Part shown: positions 45,290-54,495 of the stretch, in pieces
Position numbering within the stretch: the stretch's first letter is position 1
How the letters are laid out: every line of letters starts with the position of its first letter
DNA from: Larimichthys crocea
Taxonomy: Eukaryota; Chordata; Actinopteri; Sciaenidae
Length of the DNA: 64,000 nucleotides
Direction of reading: 5' to 3'
Assembly (NCBI RefSeq): GCF_000972845.2
Contig: NC_040032.1
Location: 4,545,073-4,609,072, forward strand
Program-made: the position numbers and the translations under genes
The notes under the pieces: model-generated
The model's input: the letters and a program-made list of their open reading frames with translations, nothing else
Databases searched by the model: none
Told to the model about the DNA's origin: nothing

Positions 45290-47700
45290 GACTCTAACGG
45301 CCCTAAGGTCCCAAGCTCCCAAGTGAGCTCTCTGAGGAAACCAGTCAAACCAGTCAAACCTGGATGGTGCCACTTTTGGCCCCCAAAAACAACCGTCCAT
45401 GCTCTGCACCTGACTCCCCCGCCTCTCCACATGGTTTCCCAATCTGCGTGCCTGAGGCTAAACGGCATCTTTGCTCCGAGCAGTGCACGTCTTTTACGGA
45501 CCACAGCCAGCACCTCCCCTCACTACCACTGCTGCTCAATTTGTTGCAATGCTGATGTTGCACCACAGGGGGGAACTAGAGACCACAGTCCCACAGATGG
45601 AGCGAGGCTCTGCGGATGACTGAAGCATCCCTGAAATGACCTTCTCCTGTTTGAATGTTTCTTTTAAAACAAGACTCTTTTTATTTTTGGACACAAAAGC
45701 CAAAGACTTTATTATTTTTTTCCAGTTACGATTTAAACTTTAAGATATCTACAGTATACCAACAATGGATTTTGTTTCTTCTACTGCTTTTTTTTTTTCC
45801 TCCCGGCACAATCTTAAACCCGGTCGTACGAAGTGACGGACTACAAGTTTAAAGGAAACAGATGATTTTTTAACATTACTTTGAGGTAAATATCATTGAG
45901 AACAATATCAATCTCATGCCAATTATTTTATTTTGTTTATCTTCATGTATTTGTTTACAAGCCAAATTTCCCTTCTCAATGACAACTTTTACTTTCTTGT
46001 CAAATGGCAATGCACACCTGACATAATAGCCGATTTTCTGGCCATGCAGGCGTAATCGATGCTCTCTGTGATTTCTTTTTTCTTTCTTGGGTTCTACAAA
46101 CTGGTTTTGAAATGGCTAAACGTAGCTTTGACATTCTTATCATAGGTACAGCACTACCTCAGATCTTCATATGGGCGGTAGATGACACACTTACAGTTGC
46201 CCCATAGAAAACCCTGAGGTATACTTTTTAAGCTATTTTAATCAGAGAAATGTAAGCGTCAACTGTGTGCAGACTCTATGCTGTGTTCTTTGAAAAAGGG
46301 AAGGCTGTTCAATTCTTTAGGATGATCGTTACAAAGAAGAGAAAAAAAAAACAAAAAAAAACAGAAGAAAAAAACCTAGTTTTGCTTCAGAATGTGATTT
46401 AAGGAGGAGAAAGGGTCCCTTTCTACTGTGGAAAAGCTAAAACATGCATCATCTATGTATATTTTAAAAAACAAAATGCTGAAATATTTTCACACTTTTA
46501 TAGCTTCCCCCACCTTTCTACGATGTTTACGGCTTCGATGTTTGCTGCAGAGAGTAGAGGAACACAGTAGGCCTTATAGTGGATTAAAACATATATCGTT
46601 TAACACTATTTTCAAACATGTTTCTACGACGGTTTTACTTACTAAAACACACACAATACAAAACTATAGTAGCACAGTATTTTTGTTTTCTTTTTAATTT
46701 TCCATGACATTGACAGATAGATGATTTTGGTTGTTTTGCTATATACCCAGGGTGCGATTTTTCTGAGTGAAAAGGGAGCTTGAGTTGCTTTCACAGCTTC
46801 TGTTTCTGGTTTCTCTCCTGGGCAGAATGTATAACCTGTAGCGGGAACAGAATTTTAATGGTTCTCTCTTTTTTTGTTGTTGTTGTTGTCATCAGCATTG
46901 GAAATTAATCAAGTTTTTCGTTAACTGCAGATAAAATGGTATGACTTAAAATTTTCTCAGTCACTGACAGTATTGCGTATTAAACGTAGTCAAAAGAAGA
47001 GAGGAACTTCTGAGTTTCGGATTTACACATGCACATCCATACAGTCCTCCACAGTTGTACTGTGATTTTAGCCCAGCAAATTGACCGTGATAGCAAGGGA
47101 ATTGTAGGCAGATGGACAAAGTTTAATTTAGCCAGCTTAGTAAAAACTGTACATTTCTAAATGTTTTACTGAATGCATCTCAGGCCTCTCAAACACTGTT
47201 TGTAACAGAGCTTGTTGATGGATTTTAGGTTCACACTAAGTTAAACTTTACACTGAGAATGGCTCTTAAGTGTAACCCTGAGAACAGTGTTTGTTTGTTT
47301 GTTTCTTTCTTTTAACTCAAATCGCACCCTGTATATGACCCAAGTCTTAATGGAGAGCATGAATGCATCACAGGCTTCTGGGGAGCTCATTTTGCTGGTA
47401 AAATTGATATATACATGCTTATTACTGTATTGATAATGCTCCGCTGTATCAGCCTACATTTTATACAACCCAGCCATTATGTTTAAAAGGTATGAATTTA
47501 TATCTGCTTTTCCCTCTTTGTATATAAATAAATTATTTAGTTGCCCATGGTATGTGTAATGGTTCATGTAAACTGTACATACTCAGTTTATTTCCATGTA
47601 TTTGTACAGAATGTCTTTTAAGAATTGTCTCCTCAAATTATTTTTTCCCAATTTTATGGGAATGTTGTGCAATAAAGATGCCGATGTTAAGAATTTATGC
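45290..47700 (+). other. fnip1: fnip1 3' UTR
   Basis: About 2.4 kb of AT-rich sequence without exons follows the stop codon. Canonical AATAAA signals occur at 47527-47532 and 47671-47676. The first lies after several T-rich and A-rich runs. A long 3' UTR is usual for FNIP1 in vertebrates. Confidence 0.65.
47671..47676 (+). terminator. fnip1: Distal poly(A) signal of fnip1
   Basis: An AATAAA hexamer follows the phrase GTTGTGC and is followed about 25-50 bases later by T/GT-rich sequence. An alternative signal lies 144 bases upstream at 47527-47532. Confidence 0.55.
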
Positions 47701-48774
47701 GTCTCTGAGAATGTTTTTTGTCACAGAATCAAAGGAGGAAAAAAAGTGGGGGATCCTGGAAAAGTTCAATATTGGATGTGTTGAATGTAACATTATTTTT
47801 CCCAAAAATGAAAACCTGAGATCCAAGATCCATAACTCATATGCAGGAGGAATTGATGAGGAGAGGAGGGGAAATGTGATATTACCTAGAGAGACCGTAC
47901 AGTAAATATGACCACATCTTTTGGTTTGTACTGTTCATTACCCTCCAGGTTTTTACTTTTCTTTCCCTCTAGAATTTAAACATTTTCATTTTTTATGCAT
48001 GATATCTATTATAATTCACCCATTGCTATAAAAATGGACCTCATTTCTTTAAAATGTTTGGAAAGTAGCTGTAAATCAGAGCAAACTCCTGTATACAAGA
48101 ATAGCACTTGTGTTTATATTGGTGCTGGTTTGACTTCCAGTGTTTAACATCTGGATCACACATTTTACCCACCTTTTTTTGAATTTACCACCCTGAAACT
48201 GGCTGTGACTCCACCCCACCGTCGCGGCACAGGAGGTAACACGAAACGAGCACACACACACACACCGCAGTTATGCAATAAAACGAAGGAGTGTCCCGGC
48301 CGAAAGCAAACACACTGGCAGCACATCTGAATGTGTCTGTCTGCTGTCAGTAATCCCACTTTCTCCACGTGAGTGTAGGCGACAGTTCACACATGTGACA
48401 CCAAAAAAAACACCGCGTGTAATGTGAGGATCAGACTAAGACAAGCGTGTTTGATCTGTCCATGTTTTAAAAGTTTAACGCTAAAGTTAAAAAAAAAAAA
48501 AAAGTCAAAAAGAGTTAGGAGGCGTTTGATTTCCACTTAAACCAGCAGACGTGAATATCTTGATTGAGCTGTTGGTTTTATTTGCGCTGCATTAGTTTGA
48601 TCACTCCGCATTTTGCGCAGCAGTCCTACGTGCTCGCAGTCTGACTTCAGAAGTGTCAGAAGTCAGAGGGAGGATCTGTGCTGCATTCAAAGACTCCTTT
48701 CGAAGCTCGTACACTCGAGCTTCATCACTAGTAAACGTTTTAACGCTATTACAGCTATACTGATGCATTTAACG
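47701..48774. other. Spacer between fnip1 and the tRNA-Thr array
   Basis: No gene was recognised. The first half is AT-rich. About 48200-48330 has scattered CpG dinucleotides (CGTCGCGGCAC, CCCGGCCG) with a short CA run, and about 48600-48720 is also slightly CpG-enriched. These may be remnants of a regulatory element, but there is no supporting motif set. Confidence 0.4.
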
Positions 48775-48984
48775 TTTGAAAATACGTCATTTGTCTTAAA
48801 AATGAAATGTTCATCCATACACACTACAATTCACTCCTGATCAATACAGGTATAAAGGCATGACTGGTCTGGCGTTACTGGGATCTTTTGCTGGTTAATA
48901 TTAACTTGATAGATATTACTTTGTGACTGACCGATGACAGTATAAAGAATGGACAGAGCCTAAGTGACGTCACCCGTAGGTTTC

Positions 48985-49080
48985 TTAGGGTTTGTCTGTT
49001 CTGGGCCACTGTAGACACATGGCAGTGTAACATGGCAGACACCATGGAAGAGGCCCATGTGTGTCTAATAAGACCTGGAT
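48985..49080 (+). repeat. Left part of a teleost dispersed repeat inside unit 1
   Basis: The phrase TCTGTTCTGGGCCACTGTAG followed by ACATGGCAG-GTAACATGGCAG matches from memory the interior of a common short fish element whose termini read TTAAAGGTCCA-TGTGTA. A second piece of what looks like the same family lies just past the array at 52735-52835, and a short full copy lies at 58342-58537. Confidence 0.45.
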
Positions 49081-49127
49081 AGGCGTCACTGCTCAGCTTT
49101 GCTTCCAATGTGGAGAGATGATGGAGT

Positions 49128-49334
49128 GATTGGCAGCCACACAGAACAGTGCCCGTGGGAGCAGTTCGGGATTCAATACCCTGCTCAAGGGTACCTCGGC
49201 AGTGCCCAAGAGATGAACTGGTACCTCTCCAGCTCCCAGCTCGCCTTCTACTTTGGTCCATGGCCAAATGTGATGGAATGGCCACCCTCCAGTTCCCAAG
49301 CCAAATCCCTGCAGTCTGAGCTACTGCTGCCCCT
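49128..49334 (-). repeat. tRNA-derived SINE, minus strand, in array unit 1
   Basis: Read on the minus strand from 49334, the element begins GGGGCAGCAGTAGCTCAG, a tRNA-like head with an A-box. It passes a degenerate B-box and ends near 49128 with the reverse complement of the 'CTCAAGGGTACCTCGGCAGT' block. This is an abundant percomorph SINE type. Units 2-5 keep only the head portion, for example 50014-50073, fused to different upstream sequence. Confidence 0.6.
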
Positions 49335-49429
49335 ACCTGGGAGGTAGAAAACTTCTTTGGTGTATGGCGAGCAGGTTTCATTGAATTGGCCTACCTTTGG
49401 GTTTCCAGTTTTATAATAAATAAACATGT

Positions 49430-49502
49430 GGCGTGGTGGCCAAGTGGTAAGGCGTTGGTCTCGTAAACCAAAGATCATGGGTTTGACCCCTCATCCATGC
49501 CT
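49430..49502 (+). pseudogene. tRNA-Thr(CGT) copy 1 with disrupted T arm
   Basis: The acceptor, D and anticodon arms are as in the other copies, including anticodon CGT. The T arm reads ATGGG TTTGACC CCTCAT: one extra base, and loss of the invariant TTC of the T loop. B-box function and folding should be impaired, so this copy is called a tRNA pseudogene. Confidence 0.75.
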
Positions 49503-49700
49503 TAAATGGGAGCAACAGACCATATTTGGGAACTCCAGTGAAATTGGCCTCTTTCTCAATCCCCCTCTCTTAAAACATCTCAGTTAGTCTGAATATGCTC
49601 TAAACTCAATGAATAGGACATGGAAAGCTGTGTCTGTTCCTTCCAAATAAAATATATTCTTTTTTTGTAAGTCGCTTTGGATAAAAGTGTCATCTAAATG
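49503..49700 (+). repeat. SINE-like body and tail downstream of tRNA copy 1
   Basis: The tRNA sequence runs without a T-run into about 150 bases of unique body, then a T7 run near 49657. It ends with GTAAGTCGCTTTGGATAAAAG, the 3' tail shared by many teleost SINEs and their partner LINEs. Equivalent segments follow copies 2, 3 and 4 (ending near 50459, 51222 and 52002). Confidence 0.7.
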
Positions 49701-50177
49701 ACCAAATATACTTTTGAACTTTTGAAAACACGTTATTTGTCTTAAAAAAATGAAATGTTGGCTACAATTCACTCCTGATCAATGCAGGTAGAAATGCATG
49801 TCATGATCTTTTAGTGGTTAATATTAACTTGATAAATATTACTTTGTGACAGTATAAAGAATGGTCACCTGTAGGTTTCTGAAGCACTTCAATATTGGCT
49901 TCATTTCCCAGCTGCTTGTAAGTGACATTACAAAGCATGGTCACTTAGTATTCTATGTGTTACTTGTGCAACTGGTTCTACATGTGTGTTACTTTGGTCC
50001 ATGGCCAAATGTGATGGAATGTCCACCCTCCAGTTCCCAAGCCAAATCCCTGCAGTCTGAGCTACTGCTGCCCCTACCTGGAGGGTAGAAAACTTCTTTG
50101 GTGTATGGCGAGCAGGTTTCATTGAATTGGCCTACCTTTGGGTTTCCAGTTTTATAATAAATAAATGTAACATGTGG

Positions 50178-50249
50178 GGCGTGGTGGCCAAGTGGTAAGG
50201 CGTTGGTCTCGTAAACCAAAGATCATGGGTTCGAACCCCATCCATGCCT
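50178..50249 (+). tRNA. tRNA-Thr (anticodon CGT), copy 2
   Basis: 72 bases including the discriminator T. The acceptor stem GGCGTGG pairs with CCATGCC (one G-T pair), D stem GCC/GGC, anticodon stem TTGGT/ACCAA with loop CTCGTAA (anticodon CGT, decoding ACG), variable AGATC, and T stem ATGGG/CCCAT with loop TTCGAAC. The A-box (TGGCCAAGTGG) and B-box (GGTTCGAACCC) are intact. No CCA is encoded and no intron is present. No TTTT terminator occurs until about 170 bases downstream. Either a true gene or the head of a very young SINE. Confidence 0.85.
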
Positions 50250-50934
50250 TAAATGAGTGTAACACATATTTGGGAAAATCTGTGATGAGCTGCAGTGAAA
50301 TTGACCTCTTTCTCAAACCCCATCTAGTCTTAAAACATCTCAGTTAGTCTGAATATGCTCTAAACTCAATGAATAGGACATGGAAAGCTGTGTCTGTTCC
50401 TTCTGAATAAAATATATTCTTTTTTTGTAAGTCGCTTTGGATAAAAGTGGCAGCTAAATGTACTTTTGAAAACACGTTATTTGTCTTAAAAAATGAAATG
50501 TTGGCTACAATTCACTCCTGATCAATACAGGTAGAAAGACATGTCATGATCTTTTAGTGGTTAATATTAACTTGATACATATTACTTTGTGACTGACCAA
50601 TGACAGTATAAAGAATGGACGTCACCCATAGGTTTCTGAAGCACTTCAACATTGGCTTCATTTCCCAGCTGCTTGTAAGTGACATTACAAAGCATGGTCA
50701 CTTAGTATTCTATGTGTTACTTGTGCAACTGGTTCTATATGTGTGTTACTTTGGTCCATGGCCAAATGTGATGGAATGTCCACCCTCCAGTTCCCAAGCC
50801 AAATCCCTACAATCTGAGCTACTGCTGCCCCTACCTGGAGGGTAGAAAACTTCTTTGGTGTATGGCGAGCAGGTTTCATTGAATTGACCTACCTTTGGGT
50901 TTCCAGTTTTATAATAAATAAATGTAACATGTGG

Positions 50935-51006
50935 GGCGTGGTGGCCAAGTGGTAAGGCGTTGGTCTCGTAAACCAAAGATCATGGGTTCGACCCCCATCC
51001 ATGCCT
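50935..51006 (+). tRNA. tRNA-Thr (anticodon CGT), copy 3
   Basis: The cloverleaf is the same as copy 2, with T loop TTCGACC. All stems pair. It lies 757 bases after copy 2. The 5' flank ends in AACATGTGG, as in copies 2, 4 and 5. No close T-run terminator is present. Confidence 0.85.
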
Positions 51007-51714
51007 TGAATGAGAGCAATGGACGATATTTGGGAAAATCTGTGATGAGCTGCAGTGAATTTGGCTTCTTTCTCAATCCCCATACATGTCTTAAAACATC
51101 TCAGTTTGTCTGAATATGCTCTAAACTCAATGAATAGGACATGGAAATCTATGGCTGTTCCTTCCAAATAAAATATATTATTTTTTTGTAAGTTGCTTTA
51201 GATAAAAGTGGCAGCTAAATGTCCTTTTGAACTTTTGAAAACACGTTATTTGTCTTAAAAAATGAAACGTTAAATCCATACACACTACAATTCACTCCTG
51301 ATCAATACAGGTAGAAAGACATGTCATGATCTTTTAGTGGTTAATATTAACTTGATACATATTACTTTGTGACTGACCAATGACAGTATAAAGAATGGAC
51401 GTCACCCATAGGTTTCTGAAGCACTTCAACATTGGCTTCATTTCCCAGCTGCTTGTAAGTGACATTACAAAGCATGGTCACTTAGTATTCTATGTGTTAC
51501 TTGTGCAACTGGTTCTATATGTGTGTTACTTTGGTCCATGGCCAAATGTGATGGAATGTCCACCCTCCAGTTCCCAAGCCAAATCCCTACAGTCTGAGCT
51601 ACTGCTGCCCCTACCTGGAGGGTAGAAAACTTCTTTGGTGTATGGCGAGCAGGTTTCATTGAATTGACCTACCTTTGGGTTTCCAGTTTTATAATAAATA
51701 AATGTAACATGTGG

Positions 51715-51786
51715 GGCGTGGTGGCCAAGTGGTAAGGCGTTGGTCTCGTAAACCAAAGATCATGGGTTCGACCCCCATCCATGCCT
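51715..51786 (+). tRNA. tRNA-Thr (anticodon CGT), copy 4
   Basis: Sequence and flanks are essentially identical to copy 3, exactly 780 bases further on. All stems pair, anticodon CGT, T loop TTCGACC. Confidence 0.85.
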
Positions 51787-52494
51787 TGAATGAGAGCAAT
51801 GGACGATATTTGGGAAAATCTGTGATGAGCTGCAGTGAATTTGGCTTCTTTCTCAATCCCCATACATGTCTTAAAACATCTCAGTTTGTCTGAATATGCT
51901 CTAAACTCAATGAATAGGACATGGAAATCTATGGCTGTTCCTTCCAAATAAAATATATTATTTTTTTGTAAGTTGCTTTAGATAAAAGTGGCAGCTAAAT
52001 GTCCTTTTGAACTTTTGAAAACACGTTATTTGTCTTAAAAAATGAAACGTTAAATCCATACACACTACAATTCACTCCTGATCAATACAGGTAGAAAGAC
52101 ATGTCATGATCTTTTAGTGGTTAATATTAACTTGATACATATTACTTTGTGACTGACCAATGACAGTATAAAGAATGGACGTCACCCATAGGTTTCTGAA
52201 GCACTTCAACATTGGCTTCATTTCCCAGCTGCTTGTAAGTGACATTACAAAGCATGGTCACTTAGTATTCTATGTGTTACTTGTGCAACTGGTTCTATAT
52301 GTGTGTTACTTTGGTCCATGGCCAAATGTGATGGAATGTCCACCCTCCAGTTCCCAAGCCAAATCCCTACAATCTGAGCTACTGCTGCCCCTACCTGGAG
52401 GGTAGAAAACTTCTTTGGTGTATGGCGAGCAGGTCTCATTGAATTGGCCTACCTTTGGTTTTCCAGTTTTATAATGAATAAATGTAACATGTGG

Positions 52495-52566
52495 GGCGTG
52501 GTGGCCAAGTGGTAAGGCGTTGGTCTCGTAAACCAAAGATCATGGGTTCGATCCCCATCCATGCCT
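52495..52566 (+). tRNA. tRNA-Thr (anticodon CGT), copy 5
   Basis: All stems pair; the T loop is TTCGATC. It lies 780 bases after copy 4. Its downstream body is shortened and lacks both the T-run and the GTAAGTCGCTTT tail, so it closes the array. Confidence 0.85.
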
Positions 52567-52734
52567 TAAATGGAGTAAGAGATGATATTTGGGAAAATCT
52601 GTGATGAGCTCTTTCTTGATCCCCATAAATGTCTTAAAACATCTCAGTTGAATATGCTCTAAACTCAATGAATAGGACATGGAAAGCTGTGTCTGTTCCT
52701 TCCAAATAAAATATGTTCTAATGGACAGAGGGAA

Positions 52735-52835
52735 CTGCAGCATCTTTAGATGATTCTTATTTCCAGGTGATTATGCACAAATGAAAACACACTATATTTC
52801 TGTATTATTCTGTAAAAAAGAGTCCGGTAAATCTA
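52735..52835 (+). repeat. Right part of a teleost dispersed repeat flanking the array
   Basis: The sequence GATTCTTATTTCCAGGTGAT, then TATGCACAAATGAAAACACAC, resembles the right interior of the same short fish element whose left interior is seen at 48985-49080 (recognised from memory). Confidence 0.4.
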
Positions 52836-52939
52836 AAAGTTGTTGTTTCTTATCTCCAGCGAGTATTTCATAATGTGCATAAAACACATTAATACAAACT
52901 TGCACACTTGTATAGAGCTACAGCTTGTGTCACTCCTGT

Positions 52940-53420
52940 GATAAAAAGGCCATATTTCCGACAGCACGTGAACGCAGCGTAATCTGTGTGCAGACAGATG
53001 TCGTCAACTCTCCGCACTCAGATCTGGAAGAGGAGGGATCTAAAATCTGAACTCCTGGATCTGACGGACGCTAGCTACCGAGGTGGATCTTTCCCGTACC
53101 ACAATTCAAGATGTCCAGAATTCAGGATGTCCCATAGTTTTAACTCTCTGTCACACTTTTAGTTGTAGCTACTCCTTCTTCGGACGCGCAGTAGTTAAAA
53201 AAAAAAGAAAGTGAAGTTTAGCGTCTCTTCCCGGAGGAGAAGGAGCTCTCCTGGTCGGTCCATTTTGGAGTAAACTCCATCCATGCTCCGCTCGGCGTCG
53301 GCGAGGACAAGATCCACGGGGGATGTGAGTTTTGTTCAGCTAAAAGAGCAACTGACAAAAAAAGTTGAGGTTCCCTGAAGAGGAAAGCTCAAAGTCCTCA
53401 TGTGGATTTGAGCCGAAGTT
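52940..53420 (+). promoter_or_regulatory. rapgef6: rapgef6 promoter and 5' UTR region
   Basis: CpG density rises from about 52960 to 53500 (for example GCTCGGCGTCGGCGAGG near 53288), as expected for a CpG-rich promoter. A 31-codon upstream open frame runs from the ATG at 53283 to TGA at 53376-53378, ending 43 bases before the first in-frame rapgef6 ATG. It also contains a good splice donor, GTGAGT, near 53324. Confidence 0.5.
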
Positions 53421-53495
53421 ATGAAAATGACCGGAGCCATGGAAACTTCTTTCAAACTGGCTTTGAAGAAACCGCCCTCGCTGCGGACCGCAGAG
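53421..53495 (+). CDS. rapgef6: Rap guanine nucleotide exchange factor 6, first coding exon (partial)
   Basis: The exon reads MKMTGAMETSFKLALKKPPS then LRTAE, and ends at a GTAAAC donor in phase 0. The part SFKLALKKPPSLRTAE follows the pattern I recall at the N-terminus of RAPGEF2/6 (S-F-R-x-A-x-x-K-x-P-x-x-R-T-P), which precedes DLxxIYSYLHG in the next exon. The ATG at 53439 has an excellent Kozak context (GCCATGG) and would give METSFKLALKK, a length closer to the mammalian start. The ATGs at 53421 and 53427 are weaker alternatives. RAPGEF6 activates Rap1/Rap2 at membranes through cyclic-nucleotide-binding-like, RasGEF, PDZ and RA domains, all outside this window. Position after fnip1 on the same strand supports 6 rather than 2. 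Confidence 0.75.
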
Positions 53496-53827
53496 GTAAA
53501 CAAAACGATTGTTTCTTTTAATTAGCATCGCCTTGCTAACGTTAGCCAAAAAAAAAAAAAAAAAAAAAAATCAAACTGTTGCTTCTCCTCGCTCAGTTTA
53601 TCTGTCAGCGGAGTTTGACTCTTAACATTAATGACATAAACACACTAATTGGGACTCCCCCCCCCCATACAGTCACATGCTAATTAGTACACAGTGTACA
53701 TGAACCCGCAGTCTGAACTCCAGTGGAGCTAGTTCAGCTAGCTGCACTTACAGGACAAAATGTATCAGCTCACTGGTTCCCAACCTGAGGTGCAGGGGCG
53801 GTGTTGGGCGCTTGTGTTGGGGTTGTA

Positions 53828-53847
53828 GGGGGGGGGGGGGGGGGGGG
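53828..53847 (+). repeat. Homopolymer run of 20 G
   Basis: Twenty consecutive G residues on the + strand. Length may be unreliable in the assembly. It can form quadruplex structure. Confidence 0.9.
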
Positions 53848-53974
53848 TCTCCATTGATGTTTGGTAGTTTTATCATCTTTAAATCAAGGGAGAAACTTTT
53901 ATTTAGGAAGTCTTTTCATGCAAAGAATAAAGAAAGAAAGTTTTTACTGCACCACAAAATGTAGTCAAACTATA

Positions 53975-54360
53975 CAGTACATCAGTGGTCCCCAACCCCC
54001 GGGCCGCGGACCGGTCCGGTCCGTGGATCATCCGTACCGGGCCGCCAACCAAGAAGTAATTAGTTATTTCTGTTTTATTTAATACGGTCATTTCGAAATA
54101 AAAAAACGTTTCAAAATAAAAGACCGCTCGACTTAGACTGGGACTATAATAAAGGGGGACTTACTACTTCATCCACAGTTGGTAGGAGAAGAAGAAAATA
54201 TTACTTAATACTTAATATTTTCTTCTTCTCCTACCAACTGTAGATAGAGTAGTAAGTCCCCCTCTATTATAGTCCCAGTCTAAGTCGAGCGGTCTTTTAT
54301 TTTGAAACGTTTTTTTATTTCGAAATGACTAGGAAAAGGTTGGGGACCACTGCAGTACAT
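53975..54360. mobile_element. Non-autonomous foldback hAT element (MITE) with 8-bp target duplication
   Basis: The element spans 53983-54352 (370 bp), begins CAGTGGTCCCCAACC and ends with the inverse GGTTGGGGACCACTG, a hAT-type terminus. It is flanked by the perfect direct repeat CAGTACAT (53975-53982 and 54353-54360), the 8-bp duplication expected of hAT transposition. Inside, 54087-54203 and 54213-54329 form a near-perfect 117-bp inverted repeat around a 9-base loop. A GC-rich segment (about 53998-54045) is present only on the left. There is no transposase gene. The low divergence between the arms suggests a young copy or sequence conversion between arms. Confidence 0.92.
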
Positions 54361-54465
54361 CACAGCTTCCCGTAAGAGGGTTTATGTCTAAGCCCAGGAG
54401 ATAGTTTGTGTAAACTTTAGCTTGAATGAGGCCAGTTAAATTTAATCTCTGCTGCTTTCCCATCC

Positions 54466-54495
54466 CTCCTCCTCCTCCTCCTCCTCCTCCTCCTC
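54466..54495 (+). repeat. (CTC)n microsatellite
   Basis: About ten CTC/CCT triplets lie in rapgef6 intron 1. Confidence 0.95.

Larger units (their letters stand above)
48775..52716 (+). repeat. Five-unit tandem array, each unit with a tRNA-Thr(CGT) sequence
   Basis: Units start at the recurring phrase TTTGAAAA(C/T)ACGT near 48775, 49721, 50465, 51234 and 52014, giving lengths of about 946, 744, 769, 780 and 703 bases. Within each unit the order is: a leader ending in a 'GACAGTATAAAGAATGG' block; a segment ending in remains of a minus-strand tRNA-derived SINE (CTGAGCTACTGCTGCCCC); TTTTATAATAAATAAA (one base changed in unit 5); a plus-strand tRNA-Thr(CGT); then a body of about 170 bases. In units 1-4 a SINE-type tail with GTAAGT(C/T)GCTTT(G/A)GATAAAAG follows. 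Units 3 and 4 differ by only about one base over more than 600, so the last amplification is recent. Unit 1 contains extra repeat sequence absent from the others, and unit 5 is truncated before the tail. The minus-strand open frames in every unit are repeat shadows. Confidence 0.92.

Noticed and set aside
48875..49381. Minus-strand open frame of 168 codons and the recurring 64-, 76- and 92-codon frames in each array unit
   Set aside because: They run through SINE and tRNA sequence, recur only because the DNA is tandemly repeated, and resemble no protein. They are treated as shadows of the repeat.
48775..52716. Regularly spaced identical segments considered as a CRISPR-like or satellite array
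   Set aside because: The period is about 780 bp and the repeated part is nearly the whole unit, with no short repeat/unique spacer pattern. The host is a vertebrate. It is a tandem duplication.
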